Shown: piece by piece, positions 7,874-15,010 of the stretch
Layout: each line of letters starts with the position of its first letter
How positions within the stretch are numbered: position 1 is the stretch's first letter
NCBI GenBank assembly: GCA_029261435.1
Contig: JAJDBI010000191.1
Coordinates: 1-31,781 of the forward strand
Direction of reading: 5' to 3'
DNA from: Nitrospinaceae bacterium
GTDB taxonomy: Bacteria > Nitrospinota > Nitrospinia > Nitrospinales > VA-1
Length of the DNA stretch: 31,781 nucleotides
Notes under the pieces: generated by a model
Databases searched by the model: none
Seen by the model: only the letters and a program-made list of their open reading frames with translations
Told to the model about the DNA's origin: nothing
Program-made: the position numbers and the translations under genes

Positions 7874-8328
7874 GCATTTTTCTTCCAGTCGGGATATTGA
7901 TTCAGGGTCCAGTAACCATCTAAAATCTTCACAGCTTCAAGAAACTGGTCGAATTTGATTGGTTTGAGAATATAGCCGGAAACATTCAGGTCATATGCCG
8001 CAATTTTATCTCTGTCCTCGTCAGAGGTCGTCAAAACAAAAACGGAAATAGCTTTTAGATCTGGGTCTTTACGTAGCTCCTTTAAGAATTCAATGCCATT
8101 CATTTTTGGCATATTCAAATCCAAAAGAATAACATGAGGAGGGGGGACTATTGGTGGATCCCCGTTTCCTCGTAACATCTTCAAGGCTTCTTCCCCATTG
8201 CCCGCTATGTAGAGAGGGTTATTGACATTACACTTTGCAAATGCCCGCTTCAGGGTTTTCACATCCACCTGGTCGTCTTCAACCAGTAAAAAATTCATTG
8301 CTTTATTGTCAATCATGATTATTTCCAT
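7870..8328 (-). CDS. Single-domain response regulator, Rcp1-like
   Basis: 152 residues, almost entirely one receiver domain. Acidic pocket in LLVEDDQVD, phospho-acceptor Asp in LLDLNMPKMNG, Thr pair in VLTTSDED, Lys in YILKPI. The insert in the alpha2-beta3 region (RGNGDPPIVPPPHVILLDLN) is typical of Rcp1-type regulators, the partners of phytochrome-like kinases. Several starts are possible: ATG at 8328, or ATG at 8316, which has GGAA a few bases upstream and may be the true one. With no output domain it should relay phosphate between kinases or bind another protein. Four-base overlap with the REC-PAS gene; 36 bases after the REC-kinase gene, whose SHDLKAPLRAI-type kinase is the usual partner type. 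Confidence 0.92.
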   Translation of the reverse strand: MEIIMIDNKAMNFLLVEDDQVDVKTLKRAFAKCNVNNPLYIAGNGEEALKMLRGNGDPPIVPPPHVILLDLNMPKMNGIEFLKELRKDPDLKAISVFVLTTSDEDRDKIAAYDLNVSGYILKPIKFDQFLEAVKILDGYWTLNQYPDWKKNA

Positions 8329-8364
8329 ATTGAATAGTTAATCTTAATCGTAAACTCAACCAAG

Positions 8365-9468
8365 TTACCCTGACTTTTTAGGCCAAAGCATACGAAATGT
8401 CGTGCCAACGCCACCTTCCGGATATAGGATGCTTATTTCTCCATTTTGACTCTCGACTAATTTCTTAACAATAGTCAGCCCCACTCCGGTATTTTCCTTG
8501 TCATCTCTGGCTTCAAGAGTTTGGAACATTTTAAATACCTTTTCACTTTGTTCCTGAGGAATGCCGGGCCCATCATCTTCTATGAAAATTTCAATAAAAT
8601 TTGCATCTTTTTCGTATTTCCTTGTCGTAATTTTTACGATGCCGTGAGTTTTATTATTGTGCTTTATGGCATTACTGATCAGGTTTGTAAATATCTGGAT
8701 GAGCTTGGTTCGATCTGCTGAAAGCGCAGGCATTTCTGGTTCAATTTCAATGGAGAAGTTTTCAGGAACTACTACCATGTCCAAGACTTCATCAAGGACT
8801 TTGTTTAGATTGCATGGTGCGAGGTTGAGTTCTCCTCTACCTGCTCTTGAGTAATAGAGAACGCCTTGAATCAAGTTTTCCATCCGTTCAACTCTATTTT
8901 TCAGGTCCGAAATATTTTCTGCTATCTCAGTTTTCAAGCCATCCCCAAGGTCTTCGACAATCCAATCAGAAAGATTCTTGATGGCTCGAAGCGGCGCCTT
9001 CAAGTCGTGCGAAACCACATATGCAAAGTCTGCTAATTCAGAGTTAGTGCTTTTAAGTTTTTCAATTAATAATTGTGAAACCAGTAGATTCTGTATCCTG
9101 GCAATCACTTCTTTGGACTCAAAGGGTTTAGTAATATAATCTGCTGCTCCAACCTCAAAACCCCTGGCAACATCCTTTTTTTCTGTCTTGGCGGTCATGA
9201 AGATAACAGGAACATCTTTAATGGTTTCATCATCCTTTAGCTTTTGGCAGGTCTCAAAACCATCCATAACGGGCATCATGACATCCAATAAAATTATATT
9301 CGGTCTGAATTTAGATGCGATCTCCAGAGCTACGGCACCATTGAGTGCGACAGAAATATTAAGGTCCAGTGTCTCCTGGATGGTTTGGCGCAACACATTA
9401 ATGTTTGCCGGGGTGTCGTCCACAATGAGCACTTTCATCCCTTTCAAACCTGAATCAACTTTTCTCAT
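8365..9468 (-). CDS. REC-histidine kinase, phytochrome-kinase-like catalytic core
   Basis: 367 residues, soluble. Receiver domain about 11-130 (VLIVDDTP, phospho-acceptor D62 in LLDVMMP, MTAK, YITKPF). HisKA with H154 in VVSHDLKAPLRAI, then HATPase_c with NLISNAIKHN, DDGPGIP and GVGLTIVKK. The kinase core is closely related to that of the adjacent membrane kinase (both contain HDLKAPLRAI, RMExLIxGxLxYSR, CNLNxVLDEVLD and ARDDKENTGVGL), pointing to a local duplication. The receiver is of the PleD/Sln1 kind and unlike the DDDKxDR receivers elsewhere in the operon. ATG at 9468 overlaps the stop of the upstream membrane kinase by four bases, so the two are likely made in fixed ratio. Confidence 0.92.
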   Translation of the reverse strand: MRKVDSGLKGMKVLIVDDTPANINVLRQTIQETLDLNISVALNGAVALEIASKFRPNIILLDVMMPVMDGFETCQKLKDDETIKDVPVIFMTAKTEKKDVARGFEVGAADYITKPFESKEVIARIQNLLVSQLLIEKLKSTNSELADFAYVVSHDLKAPLRAIKNLSDWIVEDLGDGLKTEIAENISDLKNRVERMENLIQGVLYYSRAGRGELNLAPCNLNKVLDEVLDMVVVPENFSIEIEPEMPALSADRTKLIQIFTNLISNAIKHNNKTHGIVKITTRKYEKDANFIEIFIEDDGPGIPQEQSEKVFKMFQTLEARDDKENTGVGLTIVKKLVESQNGEISILYPEGGVGTTFRMLWPKKSG

Positions 9469-11528
9469 TGGGTTGCTCCTTTAGGCCAAAGAATATGAAA
9501 AGTTGTTCCAATTCCAGCGTTAGCCAAAAGGTGTATCTGCCCATCATGGTTCTCGATGATTTTTTTTACAATGGCCAGACCAACACCGGTATTTTCCTTA
9601 TCGTCTCTCGCAGCAAGAGTTTGAAAAATCTTAAATATTTTTTCACTGTATTCTGGTGATATCCCAGGCCCATCATCTGTCACAAATATTTCAATAAACT
9701 TTCTATCCCTTTCATACTCCCCAGCTGAAATATTTATCTTCCCATGAGAATTATTGTGGTGTTTGATGGAGTTACCTATCAAATTGGTGAACACTTGAAT
9801 AAGCTTGATATGTTCTGCCATTATGTCGGGCAATTGCTTGCCGATTTCAATGGAGAAATTTACAGGTACCGCTATTAAGTCTAAAACTTCATCCAGAACC
9901 ATGTTCAGATTGCATGAAGTCAGGTTATGCTCCCCATTTCCAATTCTGGAGTATTCAAGAATCCCGTTAATCAGCCCCTCCATTCTATGAACTCTACCTC
10001 TCAGCATTGTTATGTTCTCCGCTGTTTCTTCACTGACATCATTGCCGAGGTCTTCCTCAATCCATTCAGATAAACTTTCGATAGCGCGAAGAGGTGCTTT
10101 AAGATCGTGCGAGACGATATAGGCAAACTGTTCCAGCTCTTGAATCATTTTTTTGGTGTGGGAGATATTCCTCACTATGCCAGTGAAACTGCGATGGTCT
10201 TCCACCCAAACTTCACTCACCGATAACTCCATGGGAAAAACAGATCCATCTTTACGCAATCCCACCAACTCTCGCACCAAACCAATTATCTGGGCCTTCC
10301 CGGTTTTCATATAGTTTGCAAGATAGGTGTCATGTTCTTCACTGTAGGGAGAGGGCATCAGCATTTTGATGTTTTGACCTGCAATTTCAGAAGACATATA
10401 GCCAAACTCTTTTTCTGCCGCAGGATTGCAAAGCTGAACGATGCCCTTTTCATCAATAGAGATAATTGGGTCAATCGCTGTTTCCAAAATGCTGCGAGAC
10501 CTTGCTTCGCTCCGATTCAGTTCATTTCGAGTTTGCTTGAGCTGACTGATATTCCTCACTATGCCAGTGAAACTGCGATGGTCTTCCACCCAAACTTCAC
10601 TCACCGATAACTCCATGGGAAAAACAGATCCATCCTTACGCAATCCCACCAACTCTCGCACCAAACCAATTATCTGGGCCTTCCCGGTTTTCATATAGTT
10701 TGCAAGATAGGTGTCATGTTCTTCACTGTAGGGAGAGGGCATCAACATTTTGATGTTTTGACCTGCAATTTCAGAAGACATATAGCCAAACTCTTTTTCT
10801 GCCGCAGGATTGCAAACCTGGATGATGCCTTTTTCGTCAATAGAAATGATTGGATCAATCGCTGTTTCCAGAATTCTTCGGGACTTTTCTTCAACTTCCC
10901 TTTTTGTGCGTGATGAAAAGCTTTTAAGCGATGACAACCCAAAAACCAAAATGAAAACCAGGGCCGCGATCACCCCAACACCAATTATAAATACTCGTTT
11001 TTTATTCTTTTCCAGTTCGCTCAAATTTATTTTAGAGATAGCGGTAGCCAGCTCTTTCATTCCATTGCGATAGATTTTTTTCTGTTCCTCGTACTTTTCG
11101 CCAAACAAAATTTCGATTGCAGCTTCTCGCTGGCCTGCACGAATCAGCCCAAAGGAGTGAGCTTCCATTTCTACAAGTTTCTGATTGGCTGAATTGGTTT
11201 GATTCTTAAAAACTTGCGGGAGGAGTCTTTTAGCTTCTTGAATAGCAGCATCAAGTTTTGGTTCAAAAGAATTGTAACGTGTTTCCCAAGCCAAATCCCC
11301 CTGCGCTGCTGCCAGCCTGGCCGAAGCGGTCAGCACTTCATCCAGATAAATTATGGTTCCACTCAATTGGTTAATTTTTAAATTTCTCTTTTTTTCCAGA
11401 GAAATCTCCTGATAAACGCTCCAGACACTCCAAATTCCCGCCCCGACTATGAATATGGCTAGAATCCAACACAGCTTCCAAACCAAGGGAGATTTCATTT
11501 CAAAGGCTCTATTTATTGTTTTATTCAC
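9465..11528 (-). CDS. Membrane sensor histidine kinase with two near-identical PAS domains
   Basis: 687 residues from GTG at 11528; an ATG at 11498 would remove 10 residues and still keep the first membrane segment. TM1 about 17-38, an about 140-residue helical periplasmic region (four-helix-bundle type; LDEVLTASARLAAAQGD), TM2 about 178-202. Then PAS1 about 216-328, PAS2 about 344-456, HisKA with H474 in IVSHDLKAPLRAI, HATPase_c with NLIGNSIKHH, DDGPGIS and GVGLAIVKK. The PAS domains carry the GRD/MPSPYxxEHDxYL pattern of FixL-type heme PAS domains; the candidate proximal His is in SEEHDTYL, once per copy, so they could sense oxygen or redox state, but heme binding is inferred only. The PAS copies are almost identical at the DNA level. 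The kinase would report periplasmic and cytosolic cues. Confidence 0.92.
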   Translation of the reverse strand: MNKTINRAFEMKSPLVWKLCWILAIFIVGAGIWSVWSVYQEISLEKKRNLKINQLSGTIIYLDEVLTASARLAAAQGDLAWETRYNSFEPKLDAAIQEAKRLLPQVFKNQTNSANQKLVEMEAHSFGLIRAGQREAAIEILFGEKYEEQKKIYRNGMKELATAISKINLSELEKNKKRVFIIGVGVIAALVFILVFGLSSLKSFSSRTKREVEEKSRRILETAIDPIISIDEKGIIQVCNPAAEKEFGYMSSEIAGQNIKMLMPSPYSEEHDTYLANYMKTGKAQIIGLVRELVGLRKDGSVFPMELSVSEVWVEDHRSFTGIVRNISQLKQTRNELNRSEARSRSILETAIDPIISIDEKGIVQLCNPAAEKEFGYMSSEIAGQNIKMLMPSPYSEEHDTYLANYMKTGKAQIIGLVRELVGLRKDGSVFPMELSVSEVWVEDHRSFTGIVRNISHTKKMIQELEQFAYIVSHDLKAPLRAIESLSEWIEEDLGNDVSEETAENITMLRGRVHRMEGLINGILEYSRIGNGEHNLTSCNLNMVLDEVLDLIAVPVNFSIEIGKQLPDIMAEHIKLIQVFTNLIGNSIKHHNNSHGKINISAGEYERDRKFIEIFVTDDGPGISPEYSEKIFKIFQTLAARDDKENTGVGLAIVKKIIENHDGQIHLLANAGIGTTFHILWPKGATQ
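10164..10500. repeat. Tandem PAS-coding repeat, copy A
   Basis: Encodes PAS2 of the membrane kinase. It repeats at 10548-10884 with a period of exactly 384 bases (128 codons). Bases 10164-10432 differ from the other copy at only two positions (10251/10635 and 10361/10745). The following 68 bases carry about 12 differences. Confidence 0.95.
10548..10884. repeat. Tandem PAS-coding repeat, copy B
   Basis: Encodes PAS1 of the membrane kinase; partner of 10164-10500. Identity falls sharply at 10816/10817, as if only part of the domain had been homogenised. Confidence 0.95.
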
Positions 11529-11621
11529 TTTTTGAATTCATATTAAATAACCAAGAGTTAAAATCTTTAATAACAAAGCTGTTTATCTATGCAACTCTTT
11601 TGGATTGCATAAAATATTCAG

Positions 11622-13034
11622 TCAAGCCAGGAGATTATCATTTGCTATCCGATTTCTGCCTTCATCTTTGGCTTTGTATAGGGCTTCATCAGCATTCTTT
11701 ATGATCAGTTCAGGGTCGTTGTTTTCACCCGGACATGCAGTACACATCCCCAAACTTATAGTCACATGTTTGTGGATGTTACTTCCTCTATGTTCGATCT
11801 CCAGACTTTCAATCATTTGGCGAACATTCTCGGCAAAAGCAATAGCCCCTTCTTCATTAGAACCGGGAAGCACAACAACAAATTCTTCTCCTCCATATCG
11901 TGCAGCCATGTCACTGGGTCTTTTTAAGGACGCATTCAAAGTTTTAGCAACTTTTATCAAACAATCGTCACCCGCCTGATGACCATAGTTGTCATTGTAT
12001 TGCTTGAAAAAATCGATATCGATCATTATCAAGGAGATAGGGGATTTATCACGTTTCGCTCGCTTTACTTCTCTAGAGAAAAACTCGTCAAAACAGTAGC
12101 GGTTTGGGATTCCCGTTAACCCGTCTTGATTGGAAAGTTTTTCCAGGGATAGAACGGATTCTTCCAGCTTTTTTTGACTTTCTCTCAACTCATTTTCAAT
12201 TCTCTTTTGGTTCGTTAAGTTCTTCGCAACCAACAAAGTACCGAGAAACTTCTTTTTGCAATCTTTATCCAGAACCTTTTCATCAGCAACATCCCAGAGT
12301 CCTTTTGCATCAATGAGAACTTGAATTGATTTTGTGCTGCCATAGATCATGGAGTTTTTATATACATTCATTGAGATTTCCAGGTTTTCCGTTCCCCTGG
12401 GTCCAATTCTTTTTGTGGTTAACTGCTCCAATTGATAGTCATTTGTTGTATCGCTAACAAGATCCTTTATGTTCTTTCCTGATATTAAATCCGGATCAAA
12501 CCCTAGAAAATTTACAGCCTCATTCACAAAAGAAATGTTTTGCTCCCTGTCCAGCTTGATAATTATGTCAGGAACTGATGCAAGAATAGTTCTGAATTCG
12601 TTTTCTCTTTCTTTCAAAATCTCTTCTGCCGCGCGAGACCGCTTTTCCAGGTCACTAATTTTAATGGATTTCAAAATACTACTTTCCAGCGCTTCTGAGC
12701 TCAATCTCTCTTTAGGAATGTAATCGGATGCGCCGCTTTTTAACGCCTGCACTGCAATCATTTCATCTCCGGAACCTGTCAGGAATATTAACGGGGTCAT
12801 ATTTTTTTCTGCAGAAGGTAAAGCATTTAACAACTCAATCCCCGTTCCATCGGGCAAATTGTTGTCCAGGAGGATGCAATCATATTCGAATGAAATAATT
12901 TTTTTTACAGCATCATTGATATAACCGGCCTCATGAGTTTCTACTTCGAGGTTGGAGGACTGCAGAAACCGCTGGAGAGATTTTCGATCTATTTTGTCAT
13001 CGTCAACAATTAATATCTGTAATTTCTTTTCCAT
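11622..13034 (-). CDS. REC-PAS-GGDEF diguanylate cyclase
   Basis: 470 residues; makes cyclic di-GMP from two GTP. Receiver about 5-125 (LIVDDDKID, phospho-acceptor D57 in LLDNNLP, LTGSGDE, YIPK), PAS about 150-275 (ILASVPDIIIKLDREQNISFVNEA), coiled coil, then GGDEF about 300-465. The active-site motif is GGEEF at 381-385, a functional form, and an RxxD inhibitory site (R372-D375) sits five residues before it, predicting product feedback inhibition. GIPNRYCFDEFF and DIDFFKQYND supply the nucleotide- and metal-binding positions. Phosphorylation of D57 by a kinase of this operon would be the expected switch. It lies 46 bases after the HD-GYP gene, so opposing c-di-GMP activities are co-encoded. 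Full-length paralogue of the REC-PAS protein. Confidence 0.95.
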   Translation of the reverse strand: MEKKLQILIVDDDKIDRKSLQRFLQSSNLEVETHEAGYINDAVKKIISFEYDCILLDNNLPDGTGIELLNALPSAEKNMTPLIFLTGSGDEMIAVQALKSGASDYIPKERLSSEALESSILKSIKISDLEKRSRAAEEILKERENEFRTILASVPDIIIKLDREQNISFVNEAVNFLGFDPDLISGKNIKDLVSDTTNDYQLEQLTTKRIGPRGTENLEISMNVYKNSMIYGSTKSIQVLIDAKGLWDVADEKVLDKDCKKKFLGTLLVAKNLTNQKRIENELRESQKKLEESVLSLEKLSNQDGLTGIPNRYCFDEFFSREVKRAKRDKSPISLIMIDIDFFKQYNDNYGHQAGDDCLIKVAKTLNASLKRPSDMAARYGGEEFVVVLPGSNEEGAIAFAENVRQMIESLEIEHRGSNIHKHVTISLGMCTACPGENNDPELIIKNADEALYKAKDEGRNRIANDNLLA

Positions 13035-13080
13035 TTCAATTTGATTTCCCTGAATGAATAAAGTCTATTGATTAGTGGTT

Positions 13081-14040
13081 TCAGTTTTGTGGACCCATGG
13101 TTCGGATGAGGTTTTCCAGAATATTTGGATCAAAATGACCGTACATTTCCTTGCTCATTATGGTAAATGCCGTCACTGGAGAAAATGGTTTTTTATATGA
13201 ACGACGAGTTGTGAGTGCATCATAGACATCCATGACCTTGCAGATTCTGGCAAAGTGTTCTATTTCATCGTTAACGAGACCATGAGGGTACCCACCCCCG
13301 ATATATTTTTCATGATGCTGACTGGCCATACTGACAACGTTTTTTCCAAAGCAGCCCATATCTTCAAGGATCTCACCCCCTGATATGGAATGATCTTTAA
13401 TAGCCTCAAATTCCTCATCAGTGAGTTTTCCATCTTTATTGAGTATTTCTCGGGCTATTTTTGATTTCCCAACATCATGAAGCATTCCTCCCAGTCCCAA
13501 ACCACGTATATCTTCCTGTGACATTTTTGTTTCGATACCATAAGTCATACAATACAAGCCGACATTGATACTATGGGTATAGGTGTAATAGTCCTTTGTA
13601 AGAATTTTCAATAAACCCTTCACTCCAAACTCTTTTTGAGCCATGCAGGTTTCCATTAATTCTATTATTTGATCTGAGGCCCGTAAAACATCACCTGATG
13701 ATGGGGAATCAAAAAACTGCTTCATGATGCCTTTAGAAACTTCTGAGATTTTTTCAATTTTTTTTTCGAGTGGAACAAATTTATTCACCACAAATTTACG
13801 CAGGTTAACAGTGGCTCCATCGTAATACTTAACAAGATCCTCCTCTAGAATAAATAGTTCTTCATCAAAGTCTTCGGAGTTCAATAAATCAAAGACCTTT
13901 TCTTTATGCTTTTGGTCTTTGCTGGCAAATTTTATGTAGCCTGAGTTTGCAGATCCGGTACTTGGGACAAAAAGATCGAAAGGTAGTTCTGAGCTTTGCA
14001 TTAATAGGTCAGGGTTGATTTGACAATAAGTGGCTGACAT
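13081..14040 (-). CDS. HD-GYP domain c-di-GMP phosphodiesterase
   Basis: 319 residues from ATG at 14040, chosen because AGGA lies nine bases upstream; an ATG at 14070 adds 10 residues but has no such site. Residues 1-135 form an N-terminal region without a recognised domain (no REC). The HD-GYP domain covers about 145-310: H156 region (YTHSINVGLY), HD at 188-189 in MLHDVGK, DHSISGGEIL, HHE at 242-244, GYP at 250-252, and DVYDALTTRRSYKKP. These are the metal-binding and signature residues for hydrolysis of c-di-GMP. First gene of the seven-gene minus-strand run and next to the diguanylate cyclase, so the pair probably sets the local c-di-GMP level. Confidence 0.93.
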   Translation of the reverse strand: MSATYCQINPDLLMQSSELPFDLFVPSTGSANSGYIKFASKDQKHKEKVFDLLNSEDFDEELFILEEDLVKYYDGATVNLRKFVVNKFVPLEKKIEKISEVSKGIMKQFFDSPSSGDVLRASDQIIELMETCMAQKEFGVKGLLKILTKDYYTYTHSINVGLYCMTYGIETKMSQEDIRGLGLGGMLHDVGKSKIAREILNKDGKLTDEEFEAIKDHSISGGEILEDMGCFGKNVVSMASQHHEKYIGGGYPHGLVNDEIEHFARICKVMDVYDALTTRRSYKKPFSPVTAFTIMSKEMYGHFDPNILENLIRTMGPQN

Positions 14041-14628
14041 ATTTGATAATCCTATAAAATGTATTGGCAATATGGATATTAAAGCACCACCATTTTACAA
14101 AAACAATAACAATAAATCTAAACAACCCAAAATATGCTTAATCCTTTACCTATTCCTATAGCAATATTAGTGCCACATTAATTAAATACTGGAAACAAAA
14201 AAAATCCTTTTAATTCAAATATTTACTGGATTCCGTTGTTGCAGGAATTCTTTCTTATGCCTAAAATATTTTACTCGAATGGGTTTCTAGTATAAAAAAT
14301 TATAGCTGCGAAGAATATTTTTAGCTATTTTGGCCGGATAGCCGTAAACAGGAATAAGATTTTCTATCTATGAACACAGGGTATTTATGGAACAGTTCCG
14401 AATCCTACCCATTCTAATCAGGTGTAAAGTTGAATATAGAATTTCAATGTCATTTATTTAGCGGTTCGAGTTTGACTATTTATACAAACCGCCTTGACCA
14501 ATTAGACAGTTGGATTACTTTATTGAGGGCTTGATCCGTTTTCCTTGAATAATAAAAAGTATTATTAATTAGTAGAAATAGTTCCCACCCCAGAGTTTCC
14601 CTTGAAATATAAACTCCACACCACTAAC
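14041..14628. other. AT-rich divergent intergenic region
   Basis: About 590 bases between the signalling operon (leftward) and the HPt-cytochrome genes (rightward). No convincing coding frame. Visible elements are modest: an inverted repeat GCGGTT (14461-14466)/AACCGC (14487-14492), an AT-rich dyad AATAAT (14548-14553)/ATTATT (14561-14566), a TATAAT on the minus strand (14299-14304) without a good -35, and TTGACC (14494-14499) 16 bases from a poor -10 (TACTTT). Both operons must be driven from here, but I cannot place either promoter firmly. Confidence 0.5.
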
Positions 14629-14949
14629 ATGTTCAGCATGAGGAAACCGACAGAAAAAATTATAGCCCATCTTGACCCAGACCTTCGAGACCTGATACCC
14701 AGCTACCTGAAAAATCGGCGAAAAGATATAAAAACAATTATCAAATCAATTGAGACCACTGATTTTGATAAAATCCGCATGCTCGCCCATTCCATGCGAG
14801 GCTCTGGAGGTGGCTACGGTTTCATGCCGATCAGTAAAATCGGTGAAGCTCTCGAAGAAGCCGCAAGAATAAAAGATCTCAAACAAATTAATACGCATCT
14901 AGCCGAACTTTCGGACTTTCTTGAACGGGTGACTCTGGTTTATGATTGA
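14629..14949 (+). CDS. Stand-alone histidine phosphotransfer (HPt) protein
   Basis: About 106 residues from ATG at 14629; an upstream TTG at 14602 and an ATG at 14638 are alternatives, and no clear ribosome-binding site decides. An HPt four-helix domain fills the protein: the phospho-accepting H54 sits in LAHSMRGSGGGYGF, which matches the HPt signature (H-x2-K/R-G-x-G-x3-G), and EALEEAARIKDLKQI follows as the next helix. HPt proteins pass phosphate between two receiver domains. No HPt domain is fused to any kinase in the neighbouring signalling operon, so this protein is the natural candidate for the missing relay step. It faces away from that operon and lies 61 bases before the cytochrome genes, in the same direction. 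Confidence 0.85.
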   Translation: MFSMRKPTEKIIAHLDPDLRDLIPSYLKNRRKDIKTIIKSIETTDFDKIRMLAHSMRGSGGGYGFMPISKIGEALEEAARIKDLKQINTHLAELSDFLERVTLVYD

Positions 14950-15010
14950 TCCTGTTAATTTGTAACGGTATATTCTCAATTTCACCCTTATTGCCTCCGC
15001 CCATCAAACT

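Noticed and set aside
10332..10913. Two near-identical plus-strand frames of 92 and 65 codons suggesting a small repeated gene
   Set aside because: They are the antisense of the duplicated PAS-coding segment.
14461..14566. Dyads GCGGTT/AACCGC and AATAAT/ATTATT as operators or a recombination site
   Set aside because: Short, long-looped or very AT-rich; could occur by chance in this spacer.
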